This document shows, piece by piece, positions 1-9,760 of a stretch of 64,000 bases of DNA. Under the pieces are notes generated by a model. The model had not been told where the DNA came from. It saw only the letters and a list, made by a program, of their open reading frames with translations, and did no database searches. Numbering within the stretch: the first letter of the stretch is position 1; each line of letters begins with the position of its first letter. The position numbers and the translations under genes are program-made. Origin of the DNA: Candidatus Scalindua sp. (GTDB lineage: Bacteria; Planctomycetota; Brocadiia; Brocadiales; Scalinduaceae); contig JAIQZU010000033.1 of the NCBI GenBank assembly GCA_021776915.1, positions 62,001 to 126,000 of the forward strand. The letters are read 5' to 3'.

Positions 1-405
1 AATCAAATTAATATTTCAAAGTGTGAGGTTTCAGAGAGAAGAAAGTATCAAAGAGTTGAGAAGGCAATTATTATAAGATTTCGAATCAGGCCTCAAAAAG
101 GTCAGGCACTGGCGCCTTCTGACTGGGACATGGTAGGTGTAAATGATTTGAGTGCCAGAGGTTTGTTCTTTAATTCCAGCTATAACATAGAAATCGGAAC
201 CGTCCTGGATTTAAGGATTGGTTTCTCCACATCTACAGTTCCTGTTAAGTGTAAGGGAATTGTCACCCGCGTAAAAGAACAGCCGCACACATCTATATTT
301 GGTATCGCAACTGCGTTTACGGAAATAGAAGAACACGAAAAAGAGATGATAGATAGGTTTGTCAATGCAACCTTACACTCATATCCAACGGTACTAAATT
401 ACTAA
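1..405 (+). CDS. PilZ-domain protein, 5' end outside window
   Basis: The frame is open from base 1 with no needed start, so this is the C-terminal part of a gene that begins upstream. The ATG at 130 would cut the domain and is not the likely start. The translation has an arginine-rich ERRKYQR stretch (about residues 12-18 of the visible frame) followed about 35 residues later by NDLSARG, matching the RxxxR and (D/N)xSxxG motifs by which PilZ domains bind cyclic di-GMP. The rest has the alternating hydrophobic pattern of a small beta barrel. Ligand binding and the controlled target are inferred from the family. Whether another domain lies upstream cannot be seen. The next gene is 430 bases away and unrelated. 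Confidence 0.75.
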   Translation, partial: NQINISKCEVSERRKYQRVEKAIIIRFRIRPQKGQALAPSDWDMVGVNDLSARGLFFNSSYNIEIGTVLDLRIGFSTSTVPVKCKGIVTRVKEQPHTSIFGIATAFTEIEEHEKEMIDRFVNATLHSYPTVLNY

Positions 406-835
406 TCATCACACAGAGACCTGCCCAACTGCGTCGTTCGGGCGGGCACAGAGATTCCCCAGACAAAAAGCGCCGAGGACAAGCAATAAGAAAAATGAAT
501 TTAAAAAAACAAACCAAAAGATAATAGTTTTTCCATTTGTCAAGTTAGCCCGACTTTCGCGCAAAAGACTATCCTTCGACTCCGCTCAGGATGACGTCAC
601 GCGGAGTCGAAGTGCTATCAACATTGAAATTCCTATGTACGTAATTATGGCTTCCATCATGGAACCTGTGAGTGGCTGCCTTTCCAACATATCAAGAACC
701 ATATCAAATTCTCTTGCCCATATTGCAATTGTAAAAATATAAAAAATATCATTTTTAAAAGCAATTGTATATTTGTCACATCAAGGTATAATCTTAGCAA
801 CAACTTTATTAAATTATTTTGAGAATTATCTTAAA
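406..835. other. Intergenic region with two kinds of dispersed repeat
   Basis: No gene is supported here. It holds a GC-rich REP-like stretch at 420-448 and a dispersed hairpin repeat at 541-632, both listed separately. The remaining part, 633-835, is AT-rich and presumably carries the promoter for the transhydrogenase genes, but no clear -35/-10 pair was identified. Confidence 0.5.
541..632. repeat. Dispersed hairpin repeat, copy 1
   Basis: This stretch is nearly the same as 27022-27119. It contains inverted arms cttcgactccgc (574-585) and gcggagtcgaag (601-612). Flanks on both sides are also shared, including caagttag on the left and gctatcaacattgaaattc on the right. Relative to the second copy the right arm has lost four bases. 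It is intergenic in both places and looks like a small non-coding interspersed element. Confidence 0.8.
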
Positions 836-1987
836 ATGAAGATAGGTATTCCAAACGAAATCTCTGAGGGGGAAAGGCGTGTGGCCATAGTACCTAAAAT
901 GGTCAAACAGCTTATAAGCGACGGCCAGGAAGTACTCATCGAATCCGGAGCAGGAGAATCTGCGTATTTCTCTGACCTTGAATACGAAGAGGCCGGCGCC
1001 AGTATCGTTAAAGGCACACAACTTCTTTTTTCAGGAGCTGATTTGATAATGAAGATTCAGCCTCCTCAAAGAGATGAAGTTGAGATGATGAAGACAGGCT
1101 CAATTTATATCGGCTTTCTCGCTCCTGTTTTAAACCTGAATATAATACAGCTGATGGTCGAAAAAAATATTACGAGCTTTGCCATGGAGTTTATTCCACG
1201 TATTGCGCGTACTCAAAGTATGGATGCAATCAGTTCCATGGCAAGCATTGCCGGTTATCGGGCAGTCTTAATCGCAGCTCAACAACTTGGAAAATTCTTC
1301 CCGCTTATGATGACAGCGGCAGGAACTATTCCACCGGCAAGTGTTTTAGTAATCGGCGCAGGGGTTGCCGGTTTACAGGCAATTGCCACTGCACGCAGGT
1401 TGGGTGCAAAAGTTGAGGCATTTGATACTCGTCCTGCAGTTAAAGAACAGGTAGAAAGTCTTGGGGCACAGTTCGTAGAGATGGAACTTGTTGCAGACGC
1501 TGAAACAGTTACCGGATATGCAAAGGAGATGACAAACGAATATCTGAAAAAGGAACGCGAAATTATTGGCAGCAGGTTGGCGCAAAACCATGTCGTAATT
1601 ACGACAGCCCAAGTCTTTGGCAAGAAGGCGCCTGTCCTGATAACGGAAGAAATGGTAAAGAGGATGCAAAAAGGTTCAGTCATTATAGATATAGCAGCAG
1701 AGCAGGGAGGTAATTGTGAGCTTACTGAGCCTGGAAAGAACATCAAAAAATATGATGTTACCATTTGCGGCACAGTGAATCTGCCATCAACTCTTCCTGA
1801 AGATGCCAGCAGAATGTATTCCAGAAATATTACACACTTCTTCAGCCATTTATACAAAACAAACGACAGCGCTCCTGATTTTGAAGACCAAATTACTAAA
1901 GACTCGTGTGTCATATACAAGGGTGAAATCGTAAATGAAATTGTAAAAAAGGCTCTTCAGAAGGGAGGAACAAACACACATGATTGA
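836..1987 (+). CDS. pntAA: NAD(P) transhydrogenase subunit alpha part 1
   Basis: This is the soluble NAD(H)-binding domain I of the proton-translocating transhydrogenase, which moves hydride between NADH and NADP+ at the cytoplasmic face. The 383-residue product opens with MKIGIPNEISEGERRVA, typical of the alanine dehydrogenase/PNT N-terminal domain. A Rossmann motif VIGAGVAGLQA lies near residue 175, followed by the acidic strand end EAFDTRP. The frame is open further upstream to a TTG at 773, but the extra 21 residues do not belong to the family, so the ATG at 836 is chosen. The stop overlaps the next gene by 8 bases. The membrane parts are on separate genes, the three-subunit arrangement. 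Confidence 0.93.
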   Translation: MKIGIPNEISEGERRVAIVPKMVKQLISDGQEVLIESGAGESAYFSDLEYEEAGASIVKGTQLLFSGADLIMKIQPPQRDEVEMMKTGSIYIGFLAPVLNLNIIQLMVEKNITSFAMEFIPRIARTQSMDAISSMASIAGYRAVLIAAQQLGKFFPLMMTAAGTIPPASVLVIGAGVAGLQAIATARRLGAKVEAFDTRPAVKEQVESLGAQFVEMELVADAETVTGYAKEMTNEYLKKEREIIGSRLAQNHVVITTAQVFGKKAPVLITEEMVKRMQKGSVIIDIAAEQGGNCELTEPGKNIKKYDVTICGTVNLPSTLPEDASRMYSRNITHFFSHLYKTNDSAPDFEDQITKDSCVIYKGEIVNEIVKKALQKGGTNTHD

Positions 1988-2273
1988 TCCATTACTGGTA
2001 GCGCTCTATATCTTTGTCCTGGCAATTTTTGTCGGATTTGAGACAATCACTAAGGTACCACCTCTTCTGCACACGCCACTTATGTCCGGCACCAATGCAA
2101 TGTCAGGCATAACCCTGGTAGGAGCGTTAATCAGTGCAGGCGCAGGCCACTCAGTGCTCAGTACGTTACTTGGCACACTGGCTGTAGTAATAGCTACCAT
2201 TAACGTTGTAGGAGGGTTTCTGGTTACAGACAGAATGTTGGAGATGTTTAAAAAGAATAAAGGGAAAGGCTAA
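1980..2273 (+). CDS. pntAB: NAD(P) transhydrogenase subunit alpha part 2
   Basis: This 97-residue membrane protein supplies part of the proton channel (domain II) of the transhydrogenase. It has three hydrophobic segments (about residues 4-20, 40-58 and 63-82). It also has the family signature of a short loop rich in T, P and H between segments 1 and 2 (KVPPLLHTPLMSGTNAMSG). Its ATG overlaps the end of pntAA by 8 bases, implying coupled translation. It is 20 bases from pntB. Length and order match three-gene pnt operons. Confidence 0.92.
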   Translation: MIDPLLVALYIFVLAIFVGFETITKVPPLLHTPLMSGTNAMSGITLVGALISAGAGHSVLSTLLGTLAVVIATINVVGGFLVTDRMLEMFKKNKGKG

Positions 2274-2293
2274 AGCGTTCCAGTCATTAAAAC

Positions 2294-3661
2294 ATGAAAA
2301 TAATAATTGCGATTGCATATCTTCTCTCATCCGTATTATTTATCCTGGGCCTAATGAGTCTTTGTTCACCAAAGACTGCGCGCCGCGGCAATCTGTTAGC
2401 TATGATTGCGATGCTCATTGCAATTGTAGCAACACTAATAAATAATGAAATTGTTGATTTCACTTTTATTATCATTGGCCTGATTATCGGCAGTACAATT
2501 GGCGTAACAGCGGCCAGGAAGGTCAGCATGACGGCTATGCCGCAAATGGTAGCGCTCTTTAATGGCCTTGGAGGCGGCTCATCTGCTTTTGTAGCATTAG
2601 CAGAGTACTATCGTTTAACGGGCGGGCTAAAATTCAATGTTAGCATTTCAATGATAATCAGCTTGTTTGTTGGCGCTGTAACGCTTACCGGCAGCCTTAT
2701 AGCATTCGGTAAATTACAGGGGATTATTAAATCGGCTCCAGTAGTTTTCAAGGCTCAACGCTTTCTCAACTTACTAATATTTACGCTGTTTCTGATTGCC
2801 GGAATTATTTTCATAATCAATCCTGCGAACAATGCATACTTACTTGCCATTCTTGCAATAGCTATGATTCTTGGAATTTTGCTTGTCATTCCAATTGGCG
2901 GTGCAGATATGCCGGTAGTCATATCACTACTAAACTCTTGTTCCGGTCTGGCAGCGGCTGCCACAGGTTTTGTGCTCTCCAATAATATCCTCATTATATG
3001 CGGCGCTCTGGTTGGCGCTTCAGGAGTGATACTTACCCGCATTATGTGTAACGCCATGAATCGTTCTATTCCTAATATTATCTTTGGAGCGGTGGGGGCA
3101 ACTTCAAAGAATATCAATAAAGATGATAATCGAAAGGTTATTACATACACTGAAGAAGACGCATCAATGATCCTTGAGATCGCCCAAACGGTTATTGTCA
3201 TTCCGGGTTATGGACTTGCAGTCGCTCAGGCACAATTTGCCTTGCAGGAGCTTGTAAAGACACTAATTGATATGGGTATAAATGTACGCTATGCAATCCA
3301 TCCTGTTGCGGGGCGCATGCCCGGGCACATGAACGTCTTGCTGGCAGAGGCAAATGTATCTTACGACCTTCTTTCCGACCTGGGCGATATTAACAATGAT
3401 TTCCAGAATACAGATGTTGCACTGGTCGTTGGAGCGAATGATGTTGTTAACCCCTCGGCAAGAGCGGATAAAAACAGTCCGCTATATGGCATGCCTATCC
3501 TCAATGCTGACAAAGCAAAGACTGTAATAATATGCAAGAGAAGTTTAAGCCCCGGCTTTTCCGGTGTGGACAACGAACTCTTCTACCAGAAGAAGACAAT
3601 GATGGTTTTTGGCGATGCTAAAGACAGCATCAACAACTTGATTAAGTTGCTTAAAACTTGA
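2294..3661 (+). CDS. pntB: NAD(P) transhydrogenase subunit beta
   Basis: The 455-residue beta subunit joins the rest of the membrane channel to the NADP(H)-binding domain III. Residues 1-260 are hydrophobic with about eight or nine membrane spans. Domain III begins near residue 280 and carries VIVIPGYGLAVAQAQ, the conserved nucleotide-binding loop, then IHPVAGRMPGHMNVLLAEA and a late GFSGVDNELFY motif. All are standard for PntB. The operon links NADPH supply to the proton-motive force. No clear hairpin terminator follows; 3662-3777 is AT-rich. Confidence 0.94.
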   Translation: MKIIIAIAYLLSSVLFILGLMSLCSPKTARRGNLLAMIAMLIAIVATLINNEIVDFTFIIIGLIIGSTIGVTAARKVSMTAMPQMVALFNGLGGGSSAFVALAEYYRLTGGLKFNVSISMIISLFVGAVTLTGSLIAFGKLQGIIKSAPVVFKAQRFLNLLIFTLFLIAGIIFIINPANNAYLLAILAIAMILGILLVIPIGGADMPVVISLLNSCSGLAAAATGFVLSNNILIICGALVGASGVILTRIMCNAMNRSIPNIIFGAVGATSKNINKDDNRKVITYTEEDASMILEIAQTVIVIPGYGLAVAQAQFALQELVKTLIDMGINVRYAIHPVAGRMPGHMNVLLAEANVSYDLLSDLGDINNDFQNTDVALVVGANDVVNPSARADKNSPLYGMPILNADKAKTVIICKRSLSPGFSGVDNELFYQKKTMMVFGDAKDSINNLIKLLKT

Positions 3662-3777
3662 TTTATTTGGGTATTATGTTTCAATTTTATTATACTTAAT
3701 TAAACTTTGCAGGTTTTTATTGGCATATTATTTGCTCATATTGAATCATAGAATTTTATAATTACCAAGGTATAATC

Positions 3778-4602
3778 ATGTCAAATACGAAATCTAAAAC
3801 GAATCTTATTAATGATTGCTATTTGTTGTTTGGCTCTGAAATTTTCAATTCTGCAGATTTCTTAAAAGCCCTCTCTCCTTCAGAACTTAAAACAGCTTAC
3901 AGAAAAAAAGCTTTTGAGACACACCCTGACAGAGCACACTCACTTGGTAAAGATCGTGAGACATTGGATGAACTTTTTAAATATGTGATTACGGCATATG
4001 AAAGGTTATGCTCCGTAGTACATGGAGAGCATAAATATATTTTAAAGGATGAGGCATCAAAGAAAAATAATGTTAGCCGAACCTATCGCCATACTCAAAC
4101 AAAACAAACTAATGCGACAGGTTTTTCTTCTGCTGGTAATGCCAGAAAATCTAAGCGCATACATAAGAGGCAAAAGACCACTTCAGACCATTTTTACAAG
4201 GGTAACGTGCCAAAACGTAAATTATTAATTGGCCAATATTTATATTACTCTGGGCTCGTTTCATGGAGAACCCTTTTTAATGCGATATCATGGCAGAGGA
4301 AACAGCGTCCAATCATCGGGAAGATCGCACTGGATTGGGGAATTCTATCATATGATGCAATACAAAGAATATTGACAGAGCGAAGCGGTAGCGAAAGATT
4401 TGGCGAACATGCCCTTCGCAACGGATTTATAACCTACTTTGAATTTCTATCTATTATAGGAAAGCAAAAGAGCCTTCAGCGACCCATTGGAGAATATTTT
4501 GTAAAAAACGGATTTGTTCGTAGCCAAACCATAGAAGCTATGTCAGTAAAGCTTAAGAAACATAATAGAGAAATGATTAAAAATGACAGTAATTTTTTTT
4601 GA
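3778..4602 (+). CDS. J-domain protein with four C-terminal helical repeats
   Basis: The 274-residue protein has an N-terminal J domain (about residues 25-75) with the HPD tripeptide at 49-51, the site that stimulates DnaK ATPase. A basic linker follows. From about residue 145 there are four copies of a roughly 20-35-residue motif (I/F)G-x5-G(I/L/F)-x7-(I/L), for example IGQYLYYSGLVSW, IGKIALDWGILSY, FGEHALRNGFITY and IGEYFVKNGFVRS. The pattern resembles the helical MshEN-like N-terminal modules of type II/IV secretion ATPases. The small gene at 6120-6380 has two copies of the same motif. The function is unknown; targeting of DnaK to a partner is inferred from the J domain. Confidence 0.7.
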   Translation: MSNTKSKTNLINDCYLLFGSEIFNSADFLKALSPSELKTAYRKKAFETHPDRAHSLGKDRETLDELFKYVITAYERLCSVVHGEHKYILKDEASKKNNVSRTYRHTQTKQTNATGFSSAGNARKSKRIHKRQKTTSDHFYKGNVPKRKLLIGQYLYYSGLVSWRTLFNAISWQRKQRPIIGKIALDWGILSYDAIQRILTERSGSERFGEHALRNGFITYFEFLSIIGKQKSLQRPIGEYFVKNGFVRSQTIEAMSVKLKKHNREMIKNDSNFF

Positions 4603-4939
4603 TACTTACCTGATTATGCACATATTGCAATTCTAGATTGTAAAATAATGCTCATCAGTAACAAAAAATAGTTGCAATAACACATCTGCATATTATAATT
4701 TATTATGTTGATAAGAAGTTATTAGACTATCAATATAAAAGTACCTGCCTACCATCAACATTATGCCATAATCTTACCTATAGGGGCTGTATCTTCAGTC
4801 TGTTCAACACCTTAATAACCCGTAGCCTTCTGTGAATGTTTTTTTTGTATATATATTTTTTTACCAAAGTTTCATCCGCAAAACTGTATAATGTATAATA
4901 TATTAGTAAGTATATTTGTCTCCTGAAAGCGCTAACTTA
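4603..4939. other. AT-rich intergenic region
   Basis: There is no coding frame of note and no convincing hairpin. It includes T-rich runs near 4840-4862 that could be promoter or spacer sequence for the lipoprotein gene. Confidence 0.4.
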
Positions 4940-6064
4940 ATGGTCATGCTCAAACACTGCCATATGCTACGAGTTCATTTTAAAACGTTAATTATTAAAC
5001 GTAAGCTCATATTTTTATTCTTAGCCTTATCCTCATGCAATTACTATCAGGAGTTTTCTCAGCCAGAAATAACAACCAGCCTGGCACAAAAAGAAACACA
5101 CATCAGGACGATTGCAATCCTGCCGTTTAATAACCAGACAGATAATGAGGAAATATCCACAATCCTGAGAGATGCAGTTTTTCGTAACTTAAGTTTAAAA
5201 GGATATGATTTGATAAGGTTAAAACAGATAGATCAAAAGCTGAAGATGGCTTCATATCATACAAATGAAATTAACACTATAGGAAATCACAAACTCGGCA
5301 GGATCCTGGAGGCTGATGCACTAATGCACGGAACTGTCACAAAATGTTCTAAATTGTTTAGTGTTATTTACTCGCGCATAACTATAAGTGCAGAGCTGGA
5401 ATTGGTTGATGCATTTGACTCCAAAACAATATGGAAGGCAAATCATGAAGAGTTAACCCATAGCGGCACTCCGCCCATGTCTCCATTCAGTATTCCAGAG
5501 AAAATAATCGAAAGTTCAATTAATGTGAGAGACAAAGTTATAGTTGATACCGCAGACACACTTGCAAAAAAATTAGTTAAAAATATTCCTGATTGTGAAA
5601 TTTTTGAAGTTTTAACAGCTTACTCTATTGAAATTGAAGATGTTGATAATAGCATAGTTGTACATTATAAGGTACAACCAAACGATACCCTATTCAAGAT
5701 AGCAAGAAAATTTTACGGTCAAGGCTCCAAGTGGAAGATTATAAAGAACGCAAATGTTGACACTCAAAGTACATCGTTGAATATCGGCCATGATTTAGTC
5801 TTACCAGGAGTACCAGTTCTGGTAAACCTGAATGATGCGAAATTGATTGATAAAGAAAATTACACAAAAGCTGTTTATAAAGTAAAGTGGGGAGATTCAC
5901 TATACAATATAGCATCTGACCTATACCATGATGGCAGGAAATGGCCAGTTATTTACGAAGAAAACAAAGACGAAATTGAAGATATGAATGAACTGACTGT
6001 TGGTCAAGTATTGATAATACCTCTTAATTCTTATGCTGACAGTACCAAACGCACACAGAATTGA
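4940..6064 (+). CDS. Lipoprotein with a curli/GNA1162-type domain and two LysM domains
   Basis: A positively charged, hydrophobic leader ends in LALSSC, a lipoprotein signal, so the mature protein probably starts at that Cys and sits on a membrane. Next comes a domain (about residues 50-205 of the protein) opening TIAILPFNNQTDNEEIS and holding a GRILEADALMHGTV stretch, the pattern of CsgG/GNA1162-like outer-membrane lipoproteins. Two LysM modules follow, YKVQPNDTLFKIARKFYG and YKVKWGDSLYNIASDLYH, which bind peptidoglycan. The start is uncertain: ATG at 4940 or 4964, or TTG at 4916. All keep the lipobox. The likely role is an envelope protein tying an outer-membrane component to the wall. Confidence 0.7.
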   Translation: MVMLKHCHMLRVHFKTLIIKRKLIFLFLALSSCNYYQEFSQPEITTSLAQKETHIRTIAILPFNNQTDNEEISTILRDAVFRNLSLKGYDLIRLKQIDQKLKMASYHTNEINTIGNHKLGRILEADALMHGTVTKCSKLFSVIYSRITISAELELVDAFDSKTIWKANHEELTHSGTPPMSPFSIPEKIIESSINVRDKVIVDTADTLAKKLVKNIPDCEIFEVLTAYSIEIEDVDNSIVVHYKVQPNDTLFKIARKFYGQGSKWKIIKNANVDTQSTSLNIGHDLVLPGVPVLVNLNDAKLIDKENYTKAVYKVKWGDSLYNIASDLYHDGRKWPVIYEENKDEIEDMNELTVGQVLIIPLNSYADSTKRTQN

Positions 6065-6119
6065 ATAATATATTAAAAGCACTTTAATAGTTACTATTGC
6101 TATATTTACAATCTTTAGA

Positions 6120-6380
6120 TTATTCCGTCTCTTCTTTCATTCTCTCCAGCTCATTCAAAACCATATTAATCTGTTCATCTGTCATCCAGCCCTTCTCGAA
6201 GAATATTCTCCCTATTAGTCTGTGTGGCCTACTGGAAAGATTATCATCAGCCTGTTCAGATAAAGCTTCTTTGAGTTGGTCTGCAGTTACAAATCCTTTG
6301 TTTACTGCAATCAAACCAAACCGAGTACAGTACTTCTTTGAAATCTCCTTGTCAATATCATTTACCATCTGCCACTTCAT
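6120..6380 (-). CDS. Small protein with two MshEN-like helical motifs
   Basis: The 86-residue soluble protein has two copies of the motif also seen in the J-domain protein at 3778-4602: FGLIAVNKGFVTADQLKEAL and IGRIFFEKGWMTDEQINMVL. Each fits (I/F)G-x5-G-x2-T-x2-Q-(I/L)-x3-L, a helix-turn-helix hairpin found at the N-terminus of GspE/PilB-type ATPases. An alternative ATG five codons in (6368) has a better-placed purine-rich stretch. No partner ATPase is in the window. The function is unknown; a protein-binding adaptor is my inference. Confidence 0.6.
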   Translation of the reverse strand: MKWQMVNDIDKEISKKYCTRFGLIAVNKGFVTADQLKEALSEQADDNLSSRPHRLIGRIFFEKGWMTDEQINMVLNELERMKEETE

Positions 6381-6699
6381 CCTTTTTCAAGAGATAAAAT
6401 AAGAATTGATTCATTATTAACCTGAACATTATTATTACCAAACAATGCGAACAAATGTACTTTATTCGCTGCAATATAAATCTTTGAGATGAGCAAAGTG
6501 CAAGCAAATATTAAAAAAAGTTACTGTATAAAAAGTGAGACCATTATTCTTGATTTTTTTCTCTGTCTGATTTGCCATAAACATCTGACTCTAATCACTT
6601 ACAGGCTTACAAACATAAAACGTTGAGATTCTTTTATATTCAGCATGTTTGAGTGCCACAAATAATATTTTATTGCAGGTTGGATATACTGTGAAATGT
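6381..6699. other. Intergenic region downstream of nuoN
   Basis: This AT-rich stretch lies between the end of the nuo operon and the start of the small gene at 6380. I found no coding frame and no strong terminator hairpin. Confidence 0.4.
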
Positions 6700-8151
6700 T
6701 TAATACAAAAGTGTGGACTTCTGGGCAAGATCAATTAATCTTGCAGGGAATATGCCCAGATGTATTGTTCCCCACAATGTTATAATAAGTGCAAGAATTA
6801 CAAATGGCGATAATGAAAGCGGTGCAAATTCGCGCACAGGCTTCTTCATATACATTACGACAGTTACTCTTAAGTAGTAATAAACTGATATTACGCTATT
6901 TACCACACCAATGATCGCCAGAATGATAAATCCATTTTTAATAGCGGCGCTGAATATATAGAATTTCCCAATAAATCCAACAAATGGCGGTATACCGGCA
7001 AGTGAAAACATAAATATGCACATTGTTACCGCCAACAGAGGATGTTTGAAACCGAGACCGCTGTAGTCTTCAATATTAGCGTTCTCCTTTCCTTTTCTTC
7101 CAAGCACGATTACAACGGCAAACGCCCCCAGATTCATAAAGGTATATGCCAACATATAAAAGAGCAAGCTGGATGATCCAAAATCACCCCCTGCTATAAT
7201 GGCCATTAGCGCATAACCTGCATGCGCTATACTCGAATAGGCCAGCATTCGTTTTATGTTTTTTTGTACGATAGCCACAAGATTACCAACAGTCATTGTA
7301 AGGACAGCCAGCACCCACAATATTATAGACCACTTCTGTTCTACATCAGGTAGAGCAACTAAAAATACCCTTGTGAAAGCCGCAAAGGCGGCGGCCTTTG
7401 GCCCAACAGACATAAATGCAGTAATAGCAGTCGGTGCCCCCTCATAAACATCAGGAGTCCATTTATGAAACGGCACGCATGCCACCTTAAACCCGAAGCC
7501 TATGATAAGTAACGATGTGCCTGTTACAATCATTGGGTTTGATAATGAAGGGTTGTTTGCAAGGAAAGAAGCAATTTCCTTTATGTTCGTGGTGCCAGTC
7601 GTACCATAAAGCATCGCTATACCATAAAGCAGAAAACATGTAGCAAACGCACCAAGCAAGAAATATTTCAATGATGCCTCGTTTGAACGAACGCAATCTC
7701 GCCTGAAACCAGCAAGCACATAGAGCGATATGGACATTATCTCAAGTCCGAGAAAGATAGTCAGCAAGTCAGCCCCGCCTGCCATCAGCATCATGCCCAT
7801 AGTGGCAAATAGTATCAATGTATAGTATTCACCATAATTAATACCTTCTTGTTTTATATAGCTGACTGATAAAAGTATTACGATAGCCGTACTAACCAGG
7901 AAGATAAGATTAAAAAAGACGGAGAAATTATCTACCACAAACATATCACTGAATGAATACACAGTTTTACCCATTTGGGTACAGGCAACCATGGCTGTCA
8001 AAACAACAATAAGAAAACTTATATATCCCAGGCTATCCCTGAATGTCTTTCTAAAGAATACATCTGCCACAAGTATTAACATCGCGGAGATGGTAATAAT
8101 GAGAATGGGAGAAATACTTTTTAAATCAAATGGTGGAATTACAATTTCCAT
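6700..8151 (-). CDS. nuoN: NADH-quinone oxidoreductase subunit N
   Basis: This is an antiporter-like membrane subunit of complex I, one of three proton-pumping modules. The 483-residue protein has about 14 hydrophobic segments. It shows the proton_antipo_M signature ILFATMGMMLMAGGADLLTIFLGLE, with the key glutamate, and PFHKWTPDVYEGAPT, with the conserved lysine. It is the last gene of the operon, 3 bases after nuoM. Confidence 0.95.
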   Translation of the reverse strand: MEIVIPPFDLKSISPILIITISAMLILVADVFFRKTFRDSLGYISFLIVVLTAMVACTQMGKTVYSFSDMFVVDNFSVFFNLIFLVSTAIVILLSVSYIKQEGINYGEYYTLILFATMGMMLMAGGADLLTIFLGLEIMSISLYVLAGFRRDCVRSNEASLKYFLLGAFATCFLLYGIAMLYGTTGTTNIKEIASFLANNPSLSNPMIVTGTSLLIIGFGFKVACVPFHKWTPDVYEGAPTAITAFMSVGPKAAAFAAFTRVFLVALPDVEQKWSIILWVLAVLTMTVGNLVAIVQKNIKRMLAYSSIAHAGYALMAIIAGGDFGSSSLLFYMLAYTFMNLGAFAVVIVLGRKGKENANIEDYSGLGFKHPLLAVTMCIFMFSLAGIPPFVGFIGKFYIFSAAIKNGFIILAIIGVVNSVISVYYYLRVTVVMYMKKPVREFAPLSLSPFVILALIITLWGTIHLGIFPARLIDLAQKSTLLY

Positions 8152-8154
8152 AAA

Positions 8155-9732
8155 TTAATCTACCTCTATCGTATGTTCTGTGCTCTCATCTTCTTTAATA
8201 GCATATGCAGCCTCTTCGTCTTCGATTTTGAGCTTGTTTAGTGTTATTTTATATTTCTCATCTACCTGAGTCAGTAGATGATTTACAGAAACATCCATTC
8301 TGGATATTATAGGTTTTGGATAGATACCAATCCAGAAGACAAGTATCGTGATTGGCAGTAATAATGCCCACTCTCTCATATTTATGTCTTTGAGCTTCTT
8401 ATTTTCGGGATTTGTAAGCTTATTAAACATAACTCGCTGAAACATCCACAGCATGTAACATGCAGAAAGGATTACACCCGTAGTCGCCAGGACCGCATAA
8501 AGTACATTAGTCTTGAATACTCCAACCAATACCAGGAATTCTCCTACAAATCCATTTAATCCGGGTAATCCAATAGAGGATAACGTAATAATAAGAAAGA
8601 AAATTGCAAACATCGGCATTTTTTTTGTTAAACCTCCAAAATCAGCAATTAACCTTGTATGCCTTCTTTCGTATATCATTCCGACAAGTAAGAATAATGC
8701 CCCGGTACTTAAGCCATGATTGATCATCTGCAGGATACTGCCTTCCATTCCCTGGATATTAAAAACAAAGATTCCAAGCATAACAAAACCCAGGTGACTG
8801 ACACTGGAATACGCAACCAGCTTCTTCAGGTCTTCCTGTACCATCGCGACAAGAGCACCATAGATGATTCCCGCAATTGCCAACCATGCAATGAGTGGCA
8901 CAAATTGATGACTTGCGTAAGGAAACAACGGCAGACTGAAGCGCACAAAACCATAAGTACCCATCTTTAACAACACTCCTGCCAGAATAACACTACCGGC
9001 AGTTGGCGCCTCCACATGAGCATCCGGCAACCATGTATGAAATGGAAACATTGGCACCTTGATCGCAAATGCGAAAAAGAAAGCCAAAAAGAGCCAGAAT
9101 TGCGCTCCCATCGGGATGTCGAGATTGTAAATCTTCAGCAAATCAAATGTATATTCACCGGTAGCCTCATAATTCATAAAGTAGATTACAATGATAGCAA
9201 CCAGCATTAATACGCTCCCAGCCATTGTAAATATAAAAAACTTTATAGTAGCATAAATCCTCCTGGGACCTCCCCATACGCCAATTAACAAGTACATTGG
9301 GATCAGCATCAATTCCCAGAACACATAGAACAGAAACAAGTCTAGTGAAATAAATACTCCCAGCATCCCTGTTTCCAATATAAGCATCGCTATCATATAC
9401 TCTTTAATTCTGTCTTTTACGTTCCATGATGCAAGGATACAAATGAGTGTAAGGAAGCTAGTCAGGAGGAAGAGGAAAAGGCTTATACCATCAATTCCCA
9501 CATGATAGCTGATACCAAATTCCTTTATCCATGACACATTCTCTATAAACTGAAATTCAGATGTGTTTAATTTAAATTTGAAGAACAGTGGCAGCGAAAT
9601 TATAAAATCACCTATGGCAATTACAAGAGCAATACGCTTAATTTTCTCCTGATTTTCACCATTTACAAACAGCAGCCATATTGCCCCAAACAATGGCAAG
9701 AACGTAATTATGGTAAGTATCGGTAAATTCAT
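8155..9732 (-). CDS. nuoM: NADH-quinone oxidoreductase subunit M
   Basis: The second antiporter-like proton-pumping subunit, 525 residues with about 14 membrane spans. Characteristic stretches include [29 protein letters not shown] with the conserved glutamate, [16 protein letters not shown], and [14 protein letters not shown]. The C-terminus carries a hydrophilic, acid-rich tail of about 45 residues ([11 protein letters not shown] onward), longer than in many homologues. It starts 28 bases after nuoL. Confidence 0.96.
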   Translation of the reverse strand: MNLPILTIITFLPLFGAIWLLFVNGENQEKIKRIALVIAIGDFIISLPLFFKFKLNTSEFQFIENVSWIKEFGISYHVGIDGISLFLFLLTSFLTLICILASWNVKDRIKEYMIAMLILETGMLGVFISLDLFLFYVFWELMLIPMYLLIGVWGGPRRIYATIKFFIFTMAGSVLMLVAIIVIYFMNYEATGEYTFDLLKIYNLDIPMGAQFWLFLAFFFAFAIKVPMFPFHTWLPDAHVEAPTAGSVILAGVLLKMGTYGFVRFSLPLFPYASHQFVPLIAWLAIAGIIYGALVAMVQEDLKKLVAYSSVSHLGFVMLGIFVFNIQGMEGSILQMINHGLSTGALFLLVGMIYERRHTRLIADFGGLTKKMPMFAIFFLIITLSSIGLPGLNGFVGEFLVLVGVFKTNVLYAVLATTGVILSACYMLWMFQRVMFNKLTNPENKKLKDINMREWALLLPITILVFWIGIYPKPIISRMDVSVNHLLTQVDEKYKITLNKLKIEDEEAAYAIKEDESTEHTIEVD

Positions 9733-9760
9733 TATATAAAAATCTTAAAATTAAAAATGT

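Noticed and set aside
773-835. Upstream TTG start for pntAA
   Set aside because: The extra 21 residues are not part of the family, and the ATG at 836 gives the conserved MKIGIPNE start.
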